From Nocardia jejuensis NBRC 103114 (lineage in GTDB: Bacteria; Actinomycetota; Actinomycetes; Mycobacteriales; Mycobacteriaceae), in assembly GCF_001613145.1 (NCBI RefSeq), contig NZ_BDBU01000012.1:1-64000 (forward strand): a stretch of 64,000 bases of DNA, read 5' to 3'. A model generated the notes under the pieces. The model ran no database searches. It saw only the letters and a program-made list of their open reading frames with translations, and was not told where the DNA came from. Of the stretch, positions 9,053 through 16,205 are shown piece by piece. The position numbers were made by a program, and so were the translations under genes. Numbering within the stretch: the stretch's first letter is position 1; every line of letters begins with the position of its first letter.

Positions 9053-9628
9053 ATGGTGCATCGGACAGCGTCCGATCGCTCGCGCGCGGACGAGGGTGGA
9101 AGCTCGGGCCCGAGCCGAGAGCTGCGGCTGGTGTCCGGTGACGGGTATTCCGGATGGGAAGCGCTCTATCGGGACAATGTCACCTGGGTGTACGCGCTGA
9201 TGTTCGGGAAGGTCGGCAACCGGCCCGACGCCGAGGATCTGACGGCCGAGGTGTTCACCGTGGCGCTCAAACCGCTGCGGATCTCGGCCACCGTGCCGGA
9301 GGTGCGCGCATATCTGCGCGCGACCGCGCGCACCGTGCTCGCCGGACACTGGCGCACCCGCATGGGCCGTGAGATCACCGTCATCGACGACGATTTCGCG
9401 GACGACCCACCGGAGGAGACCACCGACGGGCGAGCCGAACTGCGGGCGCGCGCGGTGCTCGACCAGCTGCCCGGCAATTATCGGCGAATACTGGAACTGC
9501 GCTTCCTGCAGGGCATGTCCGTGCGGGATTCGGCGCAGGACCTCGGGGTCAGCGTGGCCAATGCGAAGGTCCTGCAGCACCGGGCGCTGCAGATGGCGGC
9601 GAAGCTGAGCGAGGGAGGTGCGCGGTGA
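9053..9628 (+). CDS. ECF-type RNA polymerase sigma factor
   Basis: 191 residues. After a polar N-terminal extension, region 2 is seen at about 33-75 (EALYRDNVTWVYALMFGKVG, then DAEDLTAEVFTVALK) and region 4 at about 130-185 (LDQLPGNYRRILELRFLQGM, SVRDSAQDLGVSVANAKV). There is no sigma-1.1 or region 3, as expected for ECF factors. Its stop overlaps the start of the Rieske gene by 4 nt (ATG at 9625), the usual arrangement for a sigma/anti-sigma pair. A repeated promoter-like block precedes it. Confidence 0.93.
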   Translation: MVHRTASDRSRADEGGSSGPSRELRLVSGDGYSGWEALYRDNVTWVYALMFGKVGNRPDAEDLTAEVFTVALKPLRISATVPEVRAYLRATARTVLAGHWRTRMGREITVIDDDFADDPPEETTDGRAELRARAVLDQLPGNYRRILELRFLQGMSVRDSAQDLGVSVANAKVLQHRALQMAAKLSEGGAR

Positions 9629-10305
9629 GCGAGCGGGAGACCCGGCACTTCGTCGAGGAACTGCTGGCGGGCCGCCGGCCTCGGGCGTTCCGGCCGGACG
9701 AGGCCGATGCCGAGGAGATGCGTGCGGCCATCGATCTGCGGGCCGCCAGGCTCGGCAGTGACGCGCCCAGCGAGGACTTCCTCAGCGGGCTGCACCAGCG
9801 ACTCGCCGCGAGCATGTCCGAGGACGCGGACGAGCCGCACACCCGGGGCGCCGGGCGCCGCACCGTCCTGATCGGAACCGCCACCGCGGCGGCAGCGGCG
9901 ACCGTCGCGATCGCCGTGGATCGGACCATCACTACCGATACCCAGCCCGAAAACCCTGCGGCACAATCGACTTTGACACCCAACGACGGTTCGTGGCAGG
10001 CGATCGCGACCAGTGCCGACCTTCCCGAGGGCGTCACCATCGCCTTCGATCTCGGTACGGTGAGCGGATTCGTGCGGCGGGACAAGGGCATTCCCACGGC
10101 CGTGTCGGGCGTGTGCACCCACCAGGGCTGCAAATTGTGGCTGGACGCGCCCGCGGATCGGCTGCGCTGCCCGTGCCATTCGACGTCCTTCTCCGTCAGC
10201 GGCGTCGTGCTGACACATCAGCTGCCCATCTCCCCCGCACCCCTGCCCACCCTGCGGGTCCGTGAAAACAACGGCGCCATAGAGGTTTTCGCACCACCCG
10301 TGTAA
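9625..10305 (+). CDS. Membrane-anchored Rieske [2Fe-2S] protein, candidate redox-sensing anti-sigma factor
   Basis: 226 residues in three parts. Residues 1-75 are hydrophilic and helical, like the cytoplasmic sigma-binding part of anti-sigma factors (ETRHFVEELLAG, EEMRAAIDLRAAR). Residues 78-98 are a twin-arginine-led, Ala-rich hydrophobic segment (GRRTVLIGTATA). Residues 125-226 are a Rieske domain with both ligand boxes: Cys164/His166 in CTHQGC and Cys182/His185 in CPCH. All four cluster ligands are present. The overlap with the ECF sigma gene supports, but does not prove, a sensor in which the exported cluster controls sigma release. Alternative: a plain electron-transfer protein co-regulated with the sigma factor. 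Confidence 0.85.
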   Translation: MSERETRHFVEELLAGRRPRAFRPDEADAEEMRAAIDLRAARLGSDAPSEDFLSGLHQRLAASMSEDADEPHTRGAGRRTVLIGTATAAAAATVAIAVDRTITTDTQPENPAAQSTLTPNDGSWQAIATSADLPEGVTIAFDLGTVSGFVRRDKGIPTAVSGVCTHQGCKLWLDAPADRLRCPCHSTSFSVSGVVLTHQLPISPAPLPTLRVRENNGAIEVFAPPV

Positions 10306-10321
10306 CCCGTGCCCCTATCTA
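10301..10321 (+). promoter_or_regulatory. Second copy of TGTAACCC-N7-TATCTA, upstream of the cupredoxin gene
   Basis: TGTAACCC (10301-10308) overlaps the stop codon of the Rieske gene; TATCTA is at 10316-10321, 57 nt before the cupredoxin ATG. Spacing is identical to the copy at 8983-9003. It probably gives the two effector genes their own ECF-dependent promoter. Confidence 0.6.
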
Positions 10322-10377
10322 GAGATGACCGGCCGCAGCGGCGGCCGGACACATCCCCCGGATGGAGGCCCGTACAC

Positions 10378-10872
10378 ATGAGACCCATTCACATCTCGCG
10401 CGCGACGGCATGCGCCGCCGCCGCGGCAGCACTGCTGTCGGTGAGCGCGTGCGGCAGTGGCGGTGACGCGCCGGACAATGCCACACCCACCATCGTCTTC
10501 GCGTCCGGCACCGACACACCCGGCATGGTCCCGGGCGGAACATCCATGCCCGACATGCCCGACATGCCCGGGATGACCGGCATGACCGCCCCGGCGAGCA
10601 CCGCCGCGTCCGTCCCGACCGGCCCGAACGACGTCATCATCACCAACTTCGCCTTCGCCCCGGCCACCCTGACCGTCACAGCCGGAACCACGGTGACCTG
10701 GACCAATCGTGACGAGGAGCCGCACAACGTCTCCCCGGCCGCCGGTGGGTTCACCTCACCGAACCTGGGCACGGGCGCGACCTACACATTCACCTTCACC
10801 ACGGCGGGCAGCTTCACCTACGTGTGCTCCATCCACCCGTTCATGCACGGCACCGTGGTGGTGACGGCATGA
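10378..10872 (+). CDS. Cupredoxin-domain lipoprotein with Met-rich segment
   Basis: 164 residues; ATG preceded by GGAGG. A lipoprotein signal ends in LSVSAC, giving Cys25 as lipidated residue. Residues about 40-70 are methionine-rich (MPDMPDMPGMTGMT), a pattern known from copper-binding proteins. The C-terminal 90 residues are a plastocyanin-like domain: NFAFAPATLTVTAGTTVTW, the first His in EPHNVSP, and the CSIHPFMHG loop with Cys, His and Met. The type-1 copper ligand set is complete. It should sit on the outer face of the membrane and carry electrons or copper. The stop overlaps the next gene (ATGA). Confidence 0.9.
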   Translation: MRPIHISRATACAAAAAALLSVSACGSGGDAPDNATPTIVFASGTDTPGMVPGGTSMPDMPDMPGMTGMTAPASTAASVPTGPNDVIITNFAFAPATLTVTAGTTVTWTNRDEEPHNVSPAAGGFTSPNLGTGATYTFTFTTAGSFTYVCSIHPFMHGTVVVTA

Positions 10873-11807
10873 GCGGGGACATGGACCCGCGCGATCCGCA
10901 GGCCATGACGCGCCGGCAGCTCATGCGGCACAGCGCCTGGTTCGGCGCGGCGGTGGGATTCGCGGTGGCAGGCGGTGAGGTGCTCTCGCACGTGGCGGGT
11001 ACCGCATCGGCCGCGCCGGAGCGCCCCACCCTGCGATTCGCTCAGATCAGCGACAGCCACATCGGATTCACCGGCGCGGCGAACACCGACGTCACCGGCA
11101 CTTTCACCGAGGCCGTCGACCAGGTGAACTCGCTCGGATACACCCCGGACTTCGTCATTCACACCGGCGACCTGACCCACCTGGCCACCCCGGAACAGTT
11201 CGATCAGGTCAAGCAGATGATGGGCGGGCTGCGCACCCCGCACGTGTTCACCGTTCCGGGAGAACATGATTCGAGCGACGATGCCGGACAGCGTTACCGC
11301 TCGGCATTCGGCAGGGGCACCCGCGGCGACGGCTGGTACAGCTTCGACATCGCCGGCGTGCATGTGATCGGGTTGGTCAACACCCTGAATCTGCAAGCCC
11401 TGGGCCACCTGGGTCAGGATCAGCTGGAGTTCGTCCGCAAGGATGTCGCCGGATTGTCCAGTGACACACCGATCATCGTGTTCAGCCACATCCCGCTGTT
11501 CGCCATGTATCCCCAATGGGGCTGGGGCACGGACGATGCCACCGAGGCGCTGAGCTACCTGCGCCGCTTCTCCTCGGTGACCTGCCTGAACGGCCATGTG
11601 CATCAGCTGTTCACCAAGACCGAAGGCAATATCACCTTCTACAGCGGCACCACCACGGCCTATCCGCTGCCCGCGCCCGGCGGCGCCCCCGTGCCCGCGC
11701 CGCTCACCCTGCCCGCGGGCAAACTCCATGCGGCACTGGGTATTCGGGAGGTGTCCTATCAGCGCGGGCAGCGGCAACTCGCGATCAAGGAGCAGCCGCT
11801 GCGCTGA
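10869..11807 (+). CDS. Tat-exported calcineurin-like metallophosphoesterase
   Basis: 312 residues, start overlapping the cupredoxin stop as ATGA. A twin-arginine signal (TRRQLMRHSAWFG, residues 14-26) and an Ala-rich segment ending near residue 50 predict export in folded, metal-loaded form. Metallophosphoesterase motifs are in order: ISDSHIG, HTGDLTH, VPGEHDS (Glu replacing the usual Asn of GNHD), FSHIPLF and NGHVHQ. The GEHD substitution removes a residue that usually contacts the phosphate, so substrate range may differ. Last gene of the ECF module. Confidence 0.9.
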   Translation: MSGDMDPRDPQAMTRRQLMRHSAWFGAAVGFAVAGGEVLSHVAGTASAAPERPTLRFAQISDSHIGFTGAANTDVTGTFTEAVDQVNSLGYTPDFVIHTGDLTHLATPEQFDQVKQMMGGLRTPHVFTVPGEHDSSDDAGQRYRSAFGRGTRGDGWYSFDIAGVHVIGLVNTLNLQALGHLGQDQLEFVRKDVAGLSSDTPIIVFSHIPLFAMYPQWGWGTDDATEALSYLRRFSSVTCLNGHVHQLFTKTEGNITFYSGTTTAYPLPAPGGAPVPAPLTLPAGKLHAALGIREVSYQRGQRQLAIKEQPLR

Positions 11808-11814
11808 GGATCCC

Positions 11815-12501
11815 TCAGACCCGCACCGGGACCGAGCTGTCGCGCCCCTCACGGCTGCCGCGATAGGCCCAGCGGCGAACCGCCGCCAGAGCCCCCGGCA
11901 GCAGCGCCACGCTCGACGGCAGATTGCGCACCGGGTCGAAATAGCTCGGGGCCTCGGCATCGGCCTGTTCGGTGAGGGTCAGGTGCGCCAGCGTCCGCTC
12001 GGGTCCGGACAGGGGTTTCGCCGTCAGCACGAACCCGGTCGGGCGCTCGTGCACCGCATCGCCGAAATCGGCGACATCCGCCGATTCCGGCTGCGGGGCT
12101 TCGGGTTTCGCCGCCAACCAGAGCGCCGGTCCGTCATCGAAGCTGTAGGGCATGATGCTGCCGTAGTGCGCCGTTTCCCATCCCAGAGCGGGCAGAATCA
12201 GCAATTGTCCCAGTGCACCCGTCCCGGAGGTGGCCAGCGCCAGATCCCACGGCAGACCCTCACGGTCCTGCACCCGGATCGCGAGCCCCAGGACGTCCGG
12301 CAGGCTTCCCGGCAGGCCGACCCCCTTCGAGATCCGCACCACCACATCGCGTTTGGCATCCCCGAGTATCCGCTCGTACTGCGCGTCGACCGCGCGGAGC
12401 TCACCGGTCAGCACCAGCCCGTCCGGGTGGAACACCCGTCCGTGCCGCAGCCGCGCCGCCACCTCGAAGATTCCGGAAACACTACTGTCGAGCAAGCCCA
12501 C
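11815..12501 (-). CDS. Catalase-fold-like protein of unknown function
   Basis: 228 residues; ATG preceded by TAGGAGG. Several segments resemble the catalase core: AARLRHGRVFHPDGLVLTG, then VVVRISKGVGLPGSLPDVLG and LAIRVQD, matching in order the catalase N-arm and the RFST-type strand. The protein is far shorter than a catalase (about 480 residues). The canonical distal histidine context and the proximal haem tyrosine motif are not seen, so catalase activity is doubtful. It follows the topoisomerase fragment on the same strand by 20 nt. Confidence 0.55.
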   Translation of the reverse strand: MGLLDSSVSGIFEVAARLRHGRVFHPDGLVLTGELRAVDAQYERILGDAKRDVVVRISKGVGLPGSLPDVLGLAIRVQDREGLPWDLALATSGTGALGQLLILPALGWETAHYGSIMPYSFDDGPALWLAAKPEAPQPESADVADFGDAVHERPTGFVLTAKPLSGPERTLAHLTLTEQADAEAPSYFDPVRNLPSSVALLPGALAAVRRWAYRGSREGRDSSVPVRV

Positions 12502-12521
12502 GATGACCTCCTACAGGATTT

Positions 12522-12836
12522 TCATCTCTCGCTGGAGGCACTACCCTCGACATCCGGATCGAATCGGGCGCCGTGCGAATCCACACTCCGCCATTGCTCG
12601 TGATAGACGTACTGGAGGCGGCCGGCCGCATCGACCCCGACGGCCTGGATGTGACCGTTCGGATAGGGACAGATCCACACCTTCTCCCAGGCGGGCGGAA
12701 TCACCAGTCCCCGAATACGTTTGAGCACCTGCTTGTCGATGATCCGCTCACCCGTCGAGGTCGTGTAGCTGAACCCGCGCCCCCGTTTGAATCGCTGGAA
12801 TCCACCGCTGTTGGGAGTGCTGTGCCGTAGTCGCAT
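12522..12836 (-). pseudogene. Truncated DNA topoisomerase IB, N-terminal domain only
   Basis: 104 residues from an ATG after GAAGGGA. The sequence matches the N-terminal domain of bacterial/poxvirus-type topoisomerase IB (RLRHSTPNSGGFQRFKRGRG, VLKRIRGLVIPPAW, VWICPYPNGHIQAVGVDAAG, RLQYVYHEQWR). It then ends in an unrelated 20-residue tail and a stop. The catalytic domain with the active-site Arg/Lys/His/Tyr, some 200 residues, is absent and not found in other frames downstream. A full-length family member is over 300 residues. It could be a decayed gene or a free N-terminal DNA-binding domain; a good ribosome site remains. Confidence 0.7.
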
Positions 12837-12976
12837 TCGATTCCCTTCGCCCGGAACGGGATCGTGCGGCGTATCCACACCGGAGGATCCCGTCGGACTC
12901 CGGCCGGATGCCGACGTGCGGGTGGTACCCCGCACATCGGTGGGGAAACGTGGGCTCCCGCTCGATGCACCGGACC

Positions 12977-13993
12977 TCAACGACTGCGGCGGATACCCCT
13001 GCGTTGCAGGCTGGAACGGACCGATGCGTGGGAGGCGCCGAGGGTCTCGGCGATTCGGCCGATCGGCTCGCCGTCGCGGTAGCGCTGGACGGCGTGAGCG
13101 ATCTCGGCGTCGTCGAGTTGGCGACCGGGGTGCACACGGGAGTTCGGGATACGGATGACCGCGGTTCCCACCCCCAGCCCGGCGGGTGCCTGTGCGTCCG
13201 TGGTGGGACGCAATGAGCGAACCTCCGCGCGCAGGGACGTCAGCTCGCCGAGAATCGCTGTGTAGGAGGCCGTTTCGTCGGCGGCCTCCTGTTCGTGGCG
13301 CTCGCGGTTCTCGTCCTCGCGCACGTCATCGGCCGCGGTGACCATGACGGCCAGGAACAGATTCAGCACGACGAAGGTGGACAGCAGGATGTAGCCGAGG
13401 AAGAAGACCCAGGCGAACGGCTTCTCCTGCATCACCGTGCGTGCGATATCCGGCCACGCCTCGCCGGTCATGATCTGGAACAGCGTCCACATGGACGTGC
13501 CGAGACTGCCGAAGTACTCCGGGGTCACCGCGCCGAACAGCTTGGTCGCCATGACCGCCGCCACGTACAGCACCAGGGCCAGCAGACCGAGGATCGATCC
13601 CATACCCGGCATTGCCGCGAGCAGATTCGTGACCACCTTGCGCATGCTCGGCGTGGCCGATACGAGCCGCAGCGCCCGCAGAATACGGAACGCGCGCAGC
13701 ACCGACAGGCCGCCGGAGGAGGGCAGCAGCGCCACGCCGACGACCGCGAAATCGAAGCAGTTCCACGGGTCTCGGAAGTAGGCGAGCCGATAGGCGTACA
13801 GCTTCAGCAACATTTCGACGACGAAGATCATCAATGCCGCGGTGTCCACGAAGGAGATCACTCCGCCCGCTGCCGACATCAGCGAGTCGGACGTTTCCGC
13901 ACCGAGCGACAGAGCGTTGAGAAGAATTATTGCGATGATGAATTTCTGAAATCTGGGTGAGTCCACCAGGTTTCGTACACGTTCGCGCTGCAA
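12977..13993 (-). CDS. Voltage-gated cation channel (NaChBac-like) with C-terminal helix-turn-helix
   Basis: 338 residues from a TTG placed 8 nt after a perfect AGGAGGA; ATGs further upstream have no ribosome site. One six-helix channel unit: S1 17-37, S2 46-68, S3 79-93, S4 96-112 with arginines 100, 103, 106 and 109 every third residue, S5 128-155, pore 163-183, S6 193-222. The filter reads TGEAWP (176-181), with Glu178 in the position of the NaChBac selectivity glutamate (TLESW). A short coiled coil follows (240-262), as in bacterial Nav channels. The last 45 residues look like a recombinase-type helix-turn-helix (DDAEIAHAVQRYRDGEPIGR, then IAETLGASHASVRSSL), an unusual addition. Confidence 0.9.
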   Translation of the reverse strand: MQRERVRNLVDSPRFQKFIIAIILLNALSLGAETSDSLMSAAGGVISFVDTAALMIFVVEMLLKLYAYRLAYFRDPWNCFDFAVVGVALLPSSGGLSVLRAFRILRALRLVSATPSMRKVVTNLLAAMPGMGSILGLLALVLYVAAVMATKLFGAVTPEYFGSLGTSMWTLFQIMTGEAWPDIARTVMQEKPFAWVFFLGYILLSTFVVLNLFLAVMVTAADDVREDENRERHEQEAADETASYTAILGELTSLRAEVRSLRPTTDAQAPAGLGVGTAVIRIPNSRVHPGRQLDDAEIAHAVQRYRDGEPIGRIAETLGASHASVRSSLQRRGIRRSR

Positions 13994-14164
13994 AACAGAA
14001 ATCCTCCTGATTCGGCACCATGCGATCATCGACACTGGCTTATCGAGCGGAGCGAGACTATCTGCGTATCGGCCGGATTCTACGATGCCGCGCCATCGGC
14101 CCCGACACCCGTGTGGATACTCGCCGGCAACCCTGCGAACCGGGCGGAAAACCAGCATCGGGCA

Positions 14165-14209
14165 TGAAAAAGCCCCGGTCCGAAGAACTTTCGTCCTTCG
14201 GACCGGGGC
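14165..14209 (-). terminator. Rho-independent terminator
   Basis: A perfect 14-bp stem GCCCCGGTCCGAAG / CTTCGGACCGGGGC (14172-14209) with a 10-nt loop. On the minus strand it is followed by a run of five T. It sits 14 nt beyond the stop of the 14223-14525 gene. Confidence 0.9.
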
Positions 14210-14222
14210 GCGCGATCGTGCG

Positions 14223-14525
14223 TCAGGATGCCTGTGGCGCCGAAGCGTCCGGTCTCACCGACAGCACCCGCTCGCGACGAGTACTCACCAAGTGCGTCGG
14301 GCCGCCGATGGCGACAGCGGAGCGGTACGCCACGCGCCTGCTCAGCTGCCGTTCGGCGATCCGCTCCACCAGCAGCGGGATGAACTCCCGAACTCGGTGG
14401 TCCTCGAACTCGCGATGAATACCGCGCACTTCCTCCCCGACGACTCGCTCGGTGAGTCCCGCGAACTTCCCTGCCAGCCGCGCCACGAGCTCACTGATCT
14501 GGCGCTCCTCCTCGGATGCCGTCAT
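14223..14525 (-). CDS. Small three-helix-bundle protein
   Basis: 100 residues. An all-helical N-terminal part (SEEERQISELVARLAGKFAG, then GIHREFEDHRVREFIPLLVE) resembles the small dimerising three-helix-bundle proteins common in mycobacteria and Nocardia. The C-terminal 40 residues are basic and unstructured (RRVAYRSAV, STRRERVL). No signal peptide or membrane segment. A strong terminator follows, so it is likely a monocistronic gene. Function unknown. Confidence 0.72.
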   Translation of the reverse strand: MTASEEERQISELVARLAGKFAGLTERVVGEEVRGIHREFEDHRVREFIPLLVERIAERQLSRRVAYRSAVAIGGPTHLVSTRRERVLSVRPDASAPQAS

Positions 14526-14791
14526 GGCCTGATCTCGCCTCCGTATACAGTTGCGCCGGCACCCCGCCCTACGCGGATGCCCGGCCACATGGACTACGCT
14601 CCGGGAGCCCGACGCGACTCCCGAAATCACCTCTCGAGTCTTACGGTAATCGTCGGTGGTTTCCGCATCGAATCTCTTTCTGGCACAGTTTGTCCGGGGT
14701 ACGGCACCACAGGTCCTCGGCGACGACGAATGCAAGCGGCGAATGAAATTGCACTTGCAAAAGCAGCGTTCCCGGCACGCCGCACGCACCG

Positions 14792-15613
14792 CTATCCCGT
14801 AGCGGGTTCCGCGAAATCCGCCACATGATCGGCCGCCCATCGAGCGAACGACACCGCCGGTCGGCCGAGGATCTCCGGCACCGAACCCGTTGGCGCGACC
14901 GGCTGTTCGACCATCCCGCCGAGTACGTTCTCGACGTACCATGCCGCCCTGTCGCCCATCGCCGGACGCAGAGCCTCCACGGCCTCGGCATCCGACACCT
15001 CGATGAACGGGATCTCACGCCCGAGCGCGACACCGAGCAGCCGCACGAGTTCGGCACGCGTCAAGATCTCCGGTCCGGCGAGGCTGAGCGACGTGCCGAG
15101 GTGCTCCTCCGAGAGCAATGCCGTCGCGGCCACGGCGGCGATGTCGTCCATCGCGATCGGCGCGCTGGCGATCCTCGGATACGGTTCGCGCACCGCGCCG
15201 TTCACACGGATCTGCCGCGCCCACATCATCGAGTTCTCCATGAAGTCACCCGGCCACAGATGCGTCCACCCCAGCCCACACGCCTCCACGGATTCGGCGA
15301 CTCTCCCCCACCACCCCTGCGGCTCTCCGGACAGATCCACCACCCGCTCGACCCCCGCCGCACGCGCCAGCGCGAGCACATCGACCACGGTGTCCGGAGC
15401 CGGAGCCAGATACATCCGATCCACACCCTCGAACGCCGCCGCGAGACCGTCGAGCTTCCGTAGGTACCCGGACGCCACCTCCACCCCGTCCGGAAGCGCG
15501 GCCCGCACCGGATCGTTCGTCAACGCCCGCACCCGACCGGCCCCCATTCCCAGCAACCGGTCGACCACCTTGCGCCCGATATTCCCCGTCGCACCCGTCA
15601 CCAGTATCGTCAT
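14792..15613 (-). CDS. NmrA-like NAD(P)H-binding reductase
   Basis: 273 residues; ATG after GGGAGGA. An N-terminal GxxGxxG Rossmann motif (MTILVTGATGNIGRKVVDRL) lacks the SDR YxxxK catalytic pair; this is typical of the NmrA/HSCARG and quinone-reductase-like atypical SDR group. Later segments (TILTRAELVRLLGVALG, REIPFIEV) fit that family. Members act as NADPH sensors or reduce quinones or small carbonyls. It faces a 290-nt gap and no regulator is adjacent. Confidence 0.85.
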   Translation of the reverse strand: MTILVTGATGNIGRKVVDRLLGMGAGRVRALTNDPVRAALPDGVEVASGYLRKLDGLAAAFEGVDRMYLAPAPDTVVDVLALARAAGVERVVDLSGEPQGWWGRVAESVEACGLGWTHLWPGDFMENSMMWARQIRVNGAVREPYPRIASAPIAMDDIAAVAATALLSEEHLGTSLSLAGPEILTRAELVRLLGVALGREIPFIEVSDAEAVEALRPAMGDRAAWYVENVLGGMVEQPVAPTGSVPEILGRPAVSFARWAADHVADFAEPATG

Positions 15614-15903
15614 TCCGTTCCTCCCGCTCGGCTCCGATTCCTCCAGTGTGCTTCGGGCACAACACCAATGGGGTGGCACTGACCAGTGGGAATACTCACT
15701 GCCGCCGCACTGGACCACACCGGAGCGGAAGCATCCAAGGACTCGCTCCGCACCTGATCGGGATCAGCCGCCACGACCGGTCTCTTCGACCTTGTCCGAG
15801 TGTTGCGGCCGAGAAGGCGGTGAAACCGCGCCGGTCTTCTCTACCCTGGGCGTGCAGACCGAATGGGTTCTGAGCGCATCACGAAGAGCGAGAAAGGTGT
15901 TCG

Positions 15904-16035
15904 ATGTCCGAACCGGCCAACACCGAGCCGTCAGCAGACAAGATCGACGCTACCGAGGGCGCCGTCCTTCGTCCCGACCGGCTTTCTCCGGAAGACGTTC
16001 CGACCGAGTACTACCGGATCGTGGACCTCGACTGA
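15904..16035 (+). CDS. 43-residue peptide with its own terminator
   Basis: A short ORF with ATG preceded by AAAGGTG. The product is acidic and proline-rich (MSEPANTEPSADKIDATEG at the start, VPTEYYRIVDLD at the end), with no cysteine and no hydrophobic segment. A strong hairpin follows 7 nt after the stop. The split into a polar leader-like part and a tyrosine-containing C-terminus would fit a small precursor peptide, but no modifying enzyme is adjacent. It could equally be an ordinary small protein. Confidence 0.5.
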   Translation: MSEPANTEPSADKIDATEGAVLRPDRLSPEDVPTEYYRIVDLD

Positions 16036-16042
16036 GCCACGT

Positions 16043-16077
16043 GACCCCGCTCGATCCGCACCGGACCGAGCGGGGTC
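16043..16077 (+). terminator. Hairpin terminator after the 43-aa peptide gene
   Basis: Perfect 11-bp stem GACCCCGCTCG / CGAGCGGGGTC with a 13-nt loop, 7 nt past the stop at 16035. No clear T-tract, as is common in actinobacteria. Confidence 0.65.
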
Positions 16078-16150
16078 GCGGTCCTCTTCCACCAGCAGTT
16101 CGACGCATCCTCCACCCCCCCTTGCGGGTCTCGATGTCGTCCGGCCCTTG

Positions 16151-16196
16151 ACTTTCCCATCAGGAAAGTGGAGTCTTACTTTCCGAGCAGGAAAGT
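16151..16196. promoter_or_regulatory. Twin operators ACTTTCC-N5-GGAAAGT
   Basis: Two perfect 7+5+7 palindromes at 16151-16169 and 16178-16196, start-to-start 27 bp, ending 9 nt before the membrane protein ATG. TTGACT (16148-16153) overlaps the first. They are likely bound by the winged-helix protein encoded by the second gene of the operon, giving autorepression. Confidence 0.8.
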
Positions 16197-16205
16197 GAGG
16201 ACACC

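Noticed and set aside
15646..15873. 75-aa + frame in the gap before the 43-aa peptide
   Set aside because: No ribosome site and no similarity; most likely noncoding control region.
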